Of a DNA stretch of 5,724 bases, positions 1 to 5,254 are shown one piece after another; position 1 is the stretch's first letter; each line of letters starts with the position of its first letter. The translations under genes were made by a program, and so were the position numbers. A model generated the notes under the pieces. The model had not been told where the DNA came from, did not search any database, and saw nothing but the letters and a program-made list of their open reading frames with translations. Source of the DNA: Bacillota bacterium (GTDB lineage Bacteria; Bacillota; Clostridia; Acetivibrionales; DSM-2933). The stretch spans positions 1-5,724 of the forward strand of contig JAEZNF010000016.1 in the NCBI GenBank assembly GCA_023441845.1. The letters are read 5' to 3'.

Positions 1-364
1 CACTGAAATACCTCTCAATACTCTCTTCCAGTTCTTTACGTGTTAACTTTTTTTCAGATTCACCAACCTCAGGCAAAATATCTTTTTTGATAAACATGGT
101 TAAGTAATTATTACTATGAATTGTCTTCTTTGGGTCTATAGATTTATTCATCTCAAGTAGACAACTATAATAATCAGCATGTTTAAACCAGTTAAACAGT
201 TCACGGTCATATACGCTATCTTTTTTAATGACTATATGCTCCCATAAACCATTGCTGTTTACTCTTATATAGATACCATCATCCGGCTTATATGTATCAA
301 GTATGATTTTATCACCATGTTTTTCGTAACCTGTTTTAAAAAGCTTAATTAAATCATTTATCAT
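1..364 (-). CDS. cas8b: Cas8b/Csh1, type I-B Cascade large subunit (5' end only)
   Basis: This is the N-terminal 121 codons of a gene that runs off the left edge; there is no stop codon in the window. The start is the ATG at 364-362, preceded by a perfect GGAGGTGAT Shine-Dalgarno site nine bases upstream. The protein opens MINDLIKLFKTGYEKHGDK, followed by a segment with the order DTYKPDDGIYI, LFNWFKHADYYS and HSNNYLTMFIKK. I recognise this order as the N-terminus of the Cas8b/Csh1 (TM1802-type) proteins of clostridial type I-B systems. By family knowledge, Cas8b is the Cascade large subunit: it recognises the PAM and helps open target DNA in the cytoplasm. It lies downstream of cas6 on the same strand, as expected for the order cas6-cas8b-cas7-cas5-cas3, but after a 321-bp gap. 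The zinc-binding and C-terminal parts lie outside the window. The family call rests on motif memory, not on a search. Confidence 0.85.
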   Translation of the reverse strand, partial: MINDLIKLFKTGYEKHGDKIILDTYKPDDGIYIRVNSNGLWEHIVIKKDSVYDRELFNWFKHADYYSCLLEMNKSIDPKKTIHSNNYLTMFIKKDILPEVGESEKKLTRKELEESIERYFS

Positions 365-373
365 TGTTCCGTC

Positions 374-382
374 ATCACCTCC
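374..382 (-). promoter_or_regulatory. Strong Shine-Dalgarno site of cas8b
   Basis: The minus strand reads GGAGGTGAT, a nine-base perfect complement to the 3' end of 16S rRNA, nine bases before the cas8b ATG. There is no alternative start in the same frame between this site and the ATG, so it fixes the cas8b start. The stop codon of a possible 44-codon ORF lies inside this site. Confidence 0.85.
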
Positions 383-509
383 GTTTTGTGGATATGTTCT
401 TAGTCTGCTTGTTACGGTTTTTAACCTTTAACAATACCTTGAAATACCTATTTACTTTAAAAAAGAAGCAAAATTTAAATTTCAGAAAATCATCTCCCTT
501 AAAACTCAT
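375..509 (-). CDS. Possible 44-codon small ORF directly upstream of cas8b
   Basis: An open frame on the minus strand starts with the ATG at 509-507 and ends with TGA at 377-375, inside the cas8b Shine-Dalgarno site. The predicted peptide starts MSFKGDDFLKFKF and ends NISTKRR; it is very rich in Lys, Phe and Arg. Its last two sense codons are CGG-AGG, rare Arg codons in low-GC Firmicutes. Against it: the ATG has no Shine-Dalgarno sequence, the composition is simply AT-rich, and the best promoter candidate would start transcription just inside the ORF. Its start lies at the edge of the site matched by the neighbouring crRNA-like guide, so a role as the repressed product is conceivable. I do not recognise it and regard it as weakly supported. 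Confidence 0.2.
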   Translation of the reverse strand: MSFKGDDFLKFKFCFFFKVNRYFKVLLKVKNRNKQTKNISTKRR

Positions 510-536
510 ACAATAATATTTATTAAATGGAGATGC
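506..536 (+). promoter_or_regulatory. Predicted target site of the crRNA-like guide, with TCA PAM
   Basis: Bases 506-508 are TCA, followed from 509 by TACAATAATATTTATTA. Compared with the spacer-like segment at 631-647 (TACAACAATATTTATTA), 16 of 17 bases are identical. The only mismatch is position 6, a position flipped out and tolerated in type I Cascade guides. Beyond position 17 identity drops (19 of 28 over the whole length). The bases before 509 do not resemble the repeat-like sequence before 631, so matching starts exactly at the repeat/spacer boundary. TCA is, as I recall, among functional clostridial type I-B PAMs. Binding of Cascade here would cover candidate promoters on both strands. 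Confidence 0.75.
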
Positions 537-538
537 AA
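510..538 (-). promoter_or_regulatory. Candidate promoter facing cas8b
   Basis: On the minus strand TTGCAT (538-533) is followed after 17 bases by TATTGT (515-510), a moderate match to a sigma-A promoter. Transcription would start near 503, giving a leader of about 140 bases before cas8b. The whole element lies inside the predicted guide target, so guide-directed binding would block it. The -35 matches only in part, and a TATTAT just upstream could serve as an alternative -10, so the exact hexamers are uncertain. Confidence 0.4.
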
Positions 539-562
539 AATATAACGCTAGTACTAACTTAA
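527..562 (+). CDS. Possible 11-codon mini-ORF between the guide target and the guide gene
   Basis: The plus strand has ATG at 527 and TAA at 560-562, encoding MEMQNITLVLT, with a second in-frame ATG at 533. The order target site, mini-ORF, crRNA-like element on one strand is what a CreT-CreA pair would look like, because known CreT RNAs carry very short ORFs that stall on rare codons. Here the codons ATA and CTA-GTA-CTA are the only candidates for such an effect. There is no usable Shine-Dalgarno spacing (GGAG abuts the second ATG), and a weak TTAAAA/TATTAA promoter (499-526) would make it nearly leaderless. It could well be chance. Confidence 0.15.
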   Translation: MEMQNITLVLT

Positions 563-586
563 AATATTAAAGAATATATTTATGTA
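559..586 (+). promoter_or_regulatory. Weak candidate promoter for the crRNA-like guide RNA
   Basis: TTAAAA at 559-564 and TATGTA at 581-586, separated by 16 bases, would start transcription near 593, just before the first repeat-like unit. The match to consensus is poor in this AT-rich stretch. It is listed because a separate plus-strand promoter is needed if the guide is real, since the cas genes run the other way. Confidence 0.25.
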
Positions 587-600
587 TAGCCTAATGAAGC

Positions 601-630
601 ATTTAACTGATACATGGGATGTATTTAAAT
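601..630 (+). repeat. Pseudo-repeat 1 of the crRNA-like element
   Basis: This 30-base unit contains the perfect inverted repeat ATACAT-GGG-ATGTAT (610-624), extendable by a G-T pair, and ends in ATTTAAAT. It resembles a clostridial type I-B repeat remembered as ending GAGATGTATTTAAAT, with differences concentrated in the 5' half. The hairpin is the expected Cas6 recognition and cleavage site. Confidence 0.75.
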
Positions 631-658
631 TACAACAATATTTATTATTTAGAACAAT

Positions 659-688
659 CTTTAACCGGTACACAAGGTGTATAAACTA
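659..688 (+). repeat. Pseudo-repeat 2 of the crRNA-like element
   Basis: This unit lies 58 bases downstream of the first and has the inverted repeat TACAC-AAG-GTGTA (669-681) at the same offset. One stem pair changed from T-A in the first unit to C-G here, keeping the stem. The unit has lost the ATTTAAAT end, as expected if only its hairpin is needed to form the guide 3' end. Its last three bases are the complement of the cas6 stop codon. Confidence 0.65.
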
Positions 689-1393
689 TTCCCTATCTCC
701 TCCGGTGCAAAAACCTGCGCCGACTGTGGTATTCTTTTCGCCCAGCCCGCATGCCAATGCCGTAAAAGCCAGCTTCTGTGACTTTTCATCGTCGTTCACC
801 CATATCTTAAACTTGTTCCCGAGAAACTTAATTTCCTTATAAGGTACTGTCATTGGCTTTCTGTTCAGCAACTCAATCCGTTGGATAAAGGAAAAATCAC
901 TGCCCTTTTCATACTCTACCCCGAAGAAATCATTATATTTCTTTTCGAGATTTGCCTGAAGCTGCTTTTGCAAAAGCAAAATGTCCTCCTCTTTCACCCA
1001 GCTTTTCCCTTCACCAATAGTTACAATTACCGGTGTAAGAGTATAAAGGTTGGTCAGAAAAGACTTTTTAACTGTTTTTGATTGGATAGATAAGATTTTA
1101 TAAAGATCGGATTCTGCTTTTGGCAACAGAAGTTTCATTTTTTTTACAAAAGTATCACTTAAGCTACGGATTTTAAAGATATACACCCTACCCGCTTTAT
1201 AGATTTTATCTTCTTCGGCAGGATAGAAGGAGTTAAAAGAATAATGCTTGAAGCCTGTCCTCCCATGCATTTCTGCGAGCTCAGAGTCGTTAAGCATTGC
1301 GCGGCTGATACTTTGCCCTATTTTTTCATTGGCAGCAGTAAAGTGTAAATTCTGTGCCAACTGCACGGTGAGGGTTAATTCATGATATTGCAT
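686..1393 (-). CDS. cas6: Cas6, CRISPR pre-crRNA endoribonuclease (type I-B)
   Basis: This 235-residue protein is close to the usual Cas6 length. It opens MQYHELTLTV, continues with FKHYSFNSFYP and GRVYIFKIRSL, has a middle segment LTPVIVT, and ends with the glycine-rich loop GLGEKNTTVGAGFC around residues 216-229. This is the RAMP-type RNA-binding hallmark of Cas6. By family knowledge it cuts pre-crRNA at the repeat hairpin, leaving an eight-base 5' handle on each crRNA; His17, His43 and His50 are possible catalytic residues, which I cannot rank. An in-frame ATG 18 bases upstream exists, but the AAGGTG ribosome-binding site sits between the two and five bases before the chosen ATG. The gene is first in the cas operon, with cas8b after a 321-bp gap that holds a crRNA-like element Cas6 should also process. 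Confidence 0.93.
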   Translation of the reverse strand: MQYHELTLTVQLAQNLHFTAANEKIGQSISRAMLNDSELAEMHGRTGFKHYSFNSFYPAEEDKIYKAGRVYIFKIRSLSDTFVKKMKLLLPKAESDLYKILSIQSKTVKKSFLTNLYTLTPVIVTIGEGKSWVKEEDILLLQKQLQANLEKKYNDFFGVEYEKGSDFSFIQRIELLNRKPMTVPYKEIKFLGNKFKIWVNDDEKSQKLAFTALACGLGEKNTTVGAGFCTGGDRE

Positions 1394-1398
1394 ACATA

Positions 1399-1408
1399 CA
1401 CCTTCCCC
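1399..1408 (-). promoter_or_regulatory. Ribosome-binding site deciding the cas6 start
   Basis: The minus strand reads GGGGAAGGTG, then TATGT, then the ATG at 1393. The spacing suits this ATG and excludes the ATG at 1411, which lies upstream of the site. Confidence 0.75.
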
Positions 1409-1548
1409 CATAAAATATATTACGTGCTAATTCTATACTATTTTTGATTAAAATTCTATATAATTTGATATTTTTTACACTAGAATTAATCTAAAGTTTA
1501 AAATAAAGTTATTAAGATTACACATATGAAACTATGGCAGGTCATTAG

Positions 1549-1728
1549 CAAGGAAAATACAGTATTAGCTTTTCTGCTTTGAATGTTCCAAGAAGAAAAC
1601 TGTTAGTTGAATCAATCATACTATCAAGAAAAGGATATAAGCTAAGGCAAGAAGTAAGAAAAGCGGTTGCAATTTTAAATATATACTATATATCGCTATT
1701 TCACTCCCCGGATGAAGTGGGTTTATAA
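1549..1728 (+). pseudogene. Possible decayed coding fragment, unrecognised
   Basis: Between a TAG at 1546-1548 and a TAA at 1726-1728 the plus strand stays open for 59 codons. It reads like protein in the middle (ALNVPRRKLLVESIILS, then a basic RKGYKLRQEVRKAVAIL segment). There is no ATG and no ribosome-binding site; the nearest start-like codon is TTG at 1579. It may be the remnant of a lost gene or mobile element, or chance. No family recognised. Confidence 0.2.
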
Positions 1729-1942
1729 TAGTAGCTATAGCTAACTTTTGGCTTTCCTACAAAACGCATTCCAGCTTTTCTTCAAGTACTTCTTAAAGGG
1801 AAATTACTGGTATATATTTAATAATTACCAGGTTGTGCCGATATGTACTAAAATACAATAATTGGCTTCGGGGGGTGGCATTTCTTCTGGAAAATGTCGG
1901 AACCATTCGCCCTATACTTAGAATAAACAAAAATTAACTCTT

Positions 1943-1970
1943 TTGTAAAGACTTTTATCAGCAATAGTAT
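1943..1970 (+). promoter_or_regulatory. Candidate promoter of the lipoprotein gene
   Basis: TTGTAA (1943-1948) and TAGTAT (1965-1970), 16 bases apart, lie about 55 bases before the start codon. Each hexamer matches four of six consensus bases. TATATA at 1968-1973 is an alternative -10 with long spacing. Confidence 0.35.
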
Positions 1971-2023
1971 ATACAATATTTATAGTACTTTATGCCTGAA
2001 AAATATATTATTGCGAGGTTCAA

Positions 2024-3841
2024 ATGAACAAACTAAAGATCATAATTCTGATAATTGCTGTAGCTATCCTTTCTTCCTGTAGTTCGGGCGGAAAAACAGG
2101 TGCTGTAAACAGTACGTGTGCGACTCAAAAAGCTGCTGCTGTCGGATTAGATTTAAAAGATACCACAAGTATTCGTATCCGAGACTTTAATGAAAAAAAT
2201 ACGGGGCTTGATCAGTATAAGGAATATTCAAACCCTCATATGGTAAACGAATTTCTAAATTTTCTAAATAATCAGAAGTACACCAAAACCGGTGAGAAAT
2301 GTGACGGGTATTACAAAGCTGAATTGTTTGACCGGAATGGGAAACCGATCTTAGAGGCGACTTTTGGGGCAATGTCGGTAGATTTTGACAGGGATTTGGT
2401 GATGGGCGAAGATGTTGTTAAAAAGGGAACTTATAAAGTTGAAAATTGGCTGGATTCTTATTTAAAGGCATTATATGAAGGGAAAGTTTTAGACCCTGAG
2501 ATTATTATGTATCCTGCAAAATTGAAATTGCCTGATGTACCATATTCTGATGTGCCATATTCACTTCAAATAGTCGATAAGGGGTGCAGGAAAGTTAATC
2601 TTTATGATGTTTACCCTAAATTATATGATTTTATCAATAAAAATTTTGCATATAAAGAATTCGAAATTATAGAAAGCAAAAAATATTATGACCGTAAATC
2701 ATTGGAAGAGGTAATTTCAAATACTGAAGCCACTGAAAGCTGTATTGAGTTACAGTACGCCGACAGTGAAGCCTGTCTTTACATAGAATCCGAAAATGAA
2801 TATGAGGAAATAAGTAAATGTTTTAATATTATTATTTCAAAATCTTCAAAAGGGTTGGATGTTTATAAACTTATCACTGACAACATGGTCTTTTACATCA
2901 GGGTCAAAGGTGATTTTGACAATTTGTTTCAGGTCGTTTTCAACACCAACAGGAGCACTTCGAAGGTTGTAACTCCAAAAGAAATTAAAAAGCTGTTTGA
3001 TGAAAAAAAGCCATACTTTATGGAGTATATTGTTAAGAACCTTGGTATTGACGATTTTGCAGGAAGACCTGAAAGTCTTGCAACAAAACAAATGAAACTT
3101 GACACTAAGGCTGCACCATACACTGTTCTAAGTGTTTCAACACCCTATAATGTAAGGTTGCTTATTTTTAAGAAAAATACCGATGAAACCTATCAATTTA
3201 TCGACTATATTGACTTTGGCGGACATATGGCCGGCACGGATTACAAAATTGAAAATATCGGAGATAAAATCTTTGTCACAGGAAACATATGCAAAGGCTA
3301 TGGAACAGGCGAATTAAAATACTGCAAAGAATGGTATACGGTAAACGATCAAGGTAAAAAGTTGGTTTTGAGTTTCCCGTATGATGATTACAACGTTGCT
3401 CCATGGGGTGGATATTCCATGCATGGAGATATAAAAATAAACAGAGATAAGAAAATCGGTATTTCAGTCGATTACAGTATTACCAAAATGTATTTTATTA
3501 ATCTGGATATCGCTAATAATGGCGGTTTTATTGAGATACCTGCAAAAAAGAAGATAGTATTCGAGTGGGATAACGCCAGGAGCATATTTAAATCGGAATG
3601 TTCTGCAGATGAAGAGGGAGTTACCGTTATACCTGACAAAAGCCCGGATATAACCCAAAAATGTGATGGCATTATGGAAAAATACTATGATAAGCTTCTC
3701 GAAGAAATAAATTCAATTTCCAGGGAGCAGAACGAATTTACGAGAGATGCAAAACCAAGAGGAATAAAGAACTTTTTAGACGATTGTACAGATAGTGAAA
3801 AAAAGGCCATTTTGGCAAGAGAAATAGAACAAAGAGAATGA
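2024..3841 (+). CDS. Putative lipoprotein of unknown function, 605 residues
   Basis: The N-terminus is a type II signal peptide: MNKLK, a hydrophobic stretch at residues 6-16, and the lipobox LSSC with the lipidated Cys at residue 19, followed by a Ser/Gly linker. The product should therefore be anchored on the outer face of the cytoplasmic membrane. After the linker there appear to be an N-terminal part (about 40-155, mixed alpha/beta), a charged middle part (about 180-345), and a strand-rich part (about 365-515, with PYTVLSVSTPYNVRLLIF and later Gly/Tyr/Trp-rich segments) suggestive of a beta-propeller-like or beta-sandwich fold. The C-terminus is helical and charged. I recognise no enzyme motif or named family. 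GAGG five bases before the ATG supports the start. The gene stands alone, divergent from cas6 and convergent with the radical SAM pair; no CRISPR role is implied. No clear terminator follows it. Confidence 0.88.
   Translation: MNKLKIIILIIAVAILSSCSSGGKTGAVNSTCATQKAAAVGLDLKDTTSIRIRDFNEKNTGLDQYKEYSNPHMVNEFLNFLNNQKYTKTGEKCDGYYKAELFDRNGKPILEATFGAMSVDFDRDLVMGEDVVKKGTYKVENWLDSYLKALYEGKVLDPEIIMYPAKLKLPDVPYSDVPYSLQIVDKGCRKVNLYDVYPKLYDFINKNFAYKEFEIIESKKYYDRKSLEEVISNTEATESCIELQYADSEACLYIESENEYEEISKCFNIIISKSSKGLDVYKLITDNMVFYIRVKGDFDNLFQVVFNTNRSTSKVVTPKEIKKLFDEKKPYFMEYIVKNLGIDDFAGRPESLATKQMKLDTKAAPYTVLSVSTPYNVRLLIFKKNTDETYQFIDYIDFGGHMAGTDYKIENIGDKIFVTGNICKGYGTGELKYCKEWYTVNDQGKKLVLSFPYDDYNVAPWGGYSMHGDIKINRDKKIGISVDYSITKMYFINLDIANNGGFIEIPAKKKIVFEWDNARSIFKSECSADEEGVTVIPDKSPDITQKCDGIMEKYYDKLLEEINSISREQNEFTRDAKPRGIKNFLDDCTDSEKKAILAREIEQRE
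2532..2561 (+). repeat. 15-bp in-frame tandem duplication in the lipoprotein gene
   Basis: CTGATGTACCATATT (2532-2546) is followed at once by CTGATGTGCCATATT, differing in one base. It encodes DVPYSDVPYS (residues 171-180), a five-residue unit present twice at the boundary between the N-terminal and middle parts. The single change suggests a fairly recent slippage event. Confidence 0.8.
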
Positions 3842-3926
3842 AAAAGTTTGTAACCTGTGATGGCTTTCGGATGTTAGACTTGGAAACCCAAAAAGCGCTC
3901 TAAAATAAATTGCCATACCGGCCAGA
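3842..3926. other. Convergent gap between lipoprotein and radical SAM genes
   Basis: Two genes end toward each other across these 85 bases. No hairpin with a following T-run is convincing on either strand. A 9-bp inverted repeat AAAAGCGCT (3891-3899) / AGCGCTTTT (3954-3962) has a 54-base loop and reaches into the radical SAM gene, so it is a poor terminator candidate. Confidence 0.4.
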
Positions 3927-5240
3927 CTAATAACCTTCTCTTTTTGTATTATAAGCGCTTTTCCTCCATGACCTGATAAAGATCTTAGGATAAAACAATA
4001 AATGCAGCAGATAATAACGCATTATAAACTCAAATGAACTCATATGAAGAGGTTTAACAGTTATATGCGCCCCATCCATCATTTTTGAGGGAAGGTGCCT
4101 GACTTGCTTCTCATATTGTTCATATGCTGCCGTTCCTTTATAAGGGGTAAAGATACCGAAAACTACCCATAACAGCTTATTCTTTCTGATGAATTTAATC
4201 AGTTCTTTAAAATACTGCCGAGTTGAGTCATGGCTAATGACAAACAACGCATTGCAAACTATATTGTTTTCTCTGAGTATTTCTACCGCCTCTTCATTAA
4301 TATTCCTGGTAGTTTCTTTATTATACTCGTCCAGAAATTTGTCGGTCACAGCTTCGAGACCCACCATGACATCACGAACACCGGCCTCATATAAAAGAGG
4401 CATTATGTCTTTATTTCTCACTATGCTGTCTGCCCTGCCGTATATCATAAACTTCTTTCGGATTCTATTTTCAATTATTTTGCCGCAGAAGTCCTTTACC
4501 CTCTCTGTGTTTACAAGAAAGTCATCATCCATTATCCATATGTTTTCATGCCGTATTTCGGATATCTCCCGGACCAGCCCGTCCAAATCACCCTCCATGT
4601 ATTGCCCGCTGTTCATTCTCGTGCAATAGCAAAAACTACAGCCATAAGGGCATGAAAATGAGCCTCTCACAATTGCGTAGCATCCCTTGCACAGTATAAA
4701 ATTCCTCTTAAGCCCCTTATAAAATTCACTCCTGTCCGGTTTGACATGGTATCCGGAAATGGCCGGGGATTTTTCACGGAAAACCCATTTGCCGGAGTCC
4801 TCCTTATATGCTATGCCCTTTGCATTACGGAGAATTTTCTTCTCAAAGTTCCCCTTGAAGCAGTTTTCAAGAGATTCAAGTCCATTATCATAGCAGACAT
4901 AATCAACTGCATCAATACAAAAGTCCTTATAATTCAGTTCCAAATGAGGTCCGCCCATCAGTATTTTAATATGCGGAAATTCCTTCTTCAGCCTTCTTGC
5001 TGTAGTAATGCAGTAATCTACGGAATTTGCGTTGACATGAAAGCCCACATGAGTGAAATTCCCGCTTTTAATTTTCCGAATCAGCCTATAGAAAAGGAAC
5101 ATCCCGGTCATGTTAAATTCATCAAAAACCTCATAGGGAATATTTATCCTCTTGAGCATCCCACCCACATATTCCAGCCCCAAAGGTTCAAGGTTTGCCA
5201 GTATAGACTTATATTTAGGACGAACAAACAATACTTTCAA
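3927..5240 (-). CDS. B12-binding-domain-type radical SAM protein
   Basis: With the TTG start at 5240 the protein has 437 residues. An N-terminal Rossmann-like half (about 1-130) has KVLFVRPKY, PLGLEYVGGML and KILMGGPHLE, typical of B12-binding domains fused to radical SAM. The usual DxHxxG cobalamin His motif is not evident, so B12 binding is uncertain. The radical SAM half carries CPYGCSFC (Cys197, 201, 204 for the 4Fe-4S cluster), MDDDF, GRADSI and VGLEA in the expected order. Extra cysteines lie at 184, 187 and 206. The C-terminus is basic and aromatic, suggesting membrane or lipid contact. The substrate cannot be told; relatives methylate or rearrange lipids, cofactors and natural products. 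AAGGGGTG lies six bases before this TTG; the upstream GTG at 5249 overlaps that site and is unlikely to be used. The upstream gene stops just before, so translation is probably coupled. Confidence 0.85.
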   Translation of the reverse strand: MKVLFVRPKYKSILANLEPLGLEYVGGMLKRINIPYEVFDEFNMTGMFLFYRLIRKIKSGNFTHVGFHVNANSVDYCITTARRLKKEFPHIKILMGGPHLELNYKDFCIDAVDYVCYDNGLESLENCFKGNFEKKILRNAKGIAYKEDSGKWVFREKSPAISGYHVKPDRSEFYKGLKRNFILCKGCYAIVRGSFSCPYGCSFCYCTRMNSGQYMEGDLDGLVREISEIRHENIWIMDDDFLVNTERVKDFCGKIIENRIRKKFMIYGRADSIVRNKDIMPLLYEAGVRDVMVGLEAVTDKFLDEYNKETTRNINEEAVEILRENNIVCNALFVISHDSTRQYFKELIKFIRKNKLLWVVFGIFTPYKGTAAYEQYEKQVRHLPSKMMDGAHITVKPLHMSSFEFIMRYYLLHLLFYPKIFIRSWRKSAYNTKREGY

Positions 5241-5246
5241 TGATCT

Positions 5247-5254
5247 CACCCCTT
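5247..5254 (-). promoter_or_regulatory. Ribosome-binding site overlapping the upstream stop codon
   Basis: The minus strand reads AAGGGGTG six bases before the TTG at 5240; its first bases are part of the TAA stop of the preceding radical SAM gene. This arrangement decides the TTG start and suggests translational coupling of the pair. Confidence 0.7.

Larger units (their letters stand above)
601..688 (+). ncRNA. Candidate crRNA-like regulatory guide (CreA/CreR-type): pseudo-repeat, spacer, pseudo-repeat
   Basis: A degenerate one-spacer mini-array lies between cas6 and cas8b on the strand opposite to them: repeat-like 601-630, spacer-like 631-658 (28 bases), repeat-like 659-688. The repeat-like units share 18 of 30 bases and the same internal hairpin. 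The first ends ATTTAAAT, which from memory equals the last eight bases (the crRNA 5' handle) of a repeat found in clostridial type I-B systems; this also gives the reading direction. After Cas6 processing the RNA would carry a handle, a short guide and a 3' hairpin. The guide matches the 509-525 site with 16 of its first 17 bases. Known relatives are CreA, which with Cascade represses the CreT toxin RNA, and CreR-type guides that repress cas promoters. The second unit overlaps the cas6 stop codon. A very small decayed CRISPR array is the main alternative, but it would not explain the local target and PAM. Confidence 0.75.
1394..2023. other. Divergent intergenic region between cas6 and the lipoprotein gene
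   Basis: These 630 bp hold no intact gene. Seen here are a 9-bp direct repeat AATTCTATA (1429-1437 and 1452-1460) in the cas6 promoter area, a 12-bp perfect palindrome TAGCTATAGCTA (1732-1743), a 6-bp inverted repeat CTGGTA/TACCAG with a 13-base AT-rich loop (1807-1831), and a G-rich stretch near 1869-1878. No CRISPR repeats or array were found. A clear promoter for cas6 could not be assigned because the region is too AT-rich. Confidence 0.6.

Noticed and set aside
427..454. Third possible degenerate repeat, starting TTTAAC and ending TATTTA like pseudo-repeat 1
   Set aside because: It is two bases longer, contains a direct repeat (AATACC twice) instead of the hairpin, and is not placed at a repeat interval from the other units.
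601..688. Reading the mini-array as an ordinary CRISPR array
   Set aside because: Only two diverged units are present with a 28-base spacer, shorter than usual for type I-B, and the spacer matches a local intergenic site with seed-biased partial pairing instead of foreign DNA.
582..842. Plus-strand 86-codon open frame beginning just before the pseudo-repeats
   Set aside because: It runs through the structured repeats and then antisense to the conserved cas6 C-terminus, has no ribosome-binding site, and looks like a shadow.
1429..1460. Direct repeat AATTCTATA as an operator for cas6
   Set aside because: Nine AT-rich bases repeated 23 bp apart are expected by chance in this region, and no promoter could be placed relative to it.
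1973..1983. 11-base match ACAATATTTAT to the guide segment, upstream of the lipoprotein gene
   Set aside because: The match is internal, does not start at the guide's first base, and is pure AT-rich sequence, so seed pairing would fail.
3891..3962. 9-bp inverted repeat AAAAGCGCT / AGCGCTTTT as a bidirectional terminator
   Set aside because: The loop is 54 bases and one arm lies within the radical SAM coding region; each arm is centred on the palindrome AGCGCT, so chance is likely.
4746..5243. Plus-strand 165-codon open frame
   Set aside because: It is fully antisense to the well-supported radical SAM gene and has no recognisable protein features.
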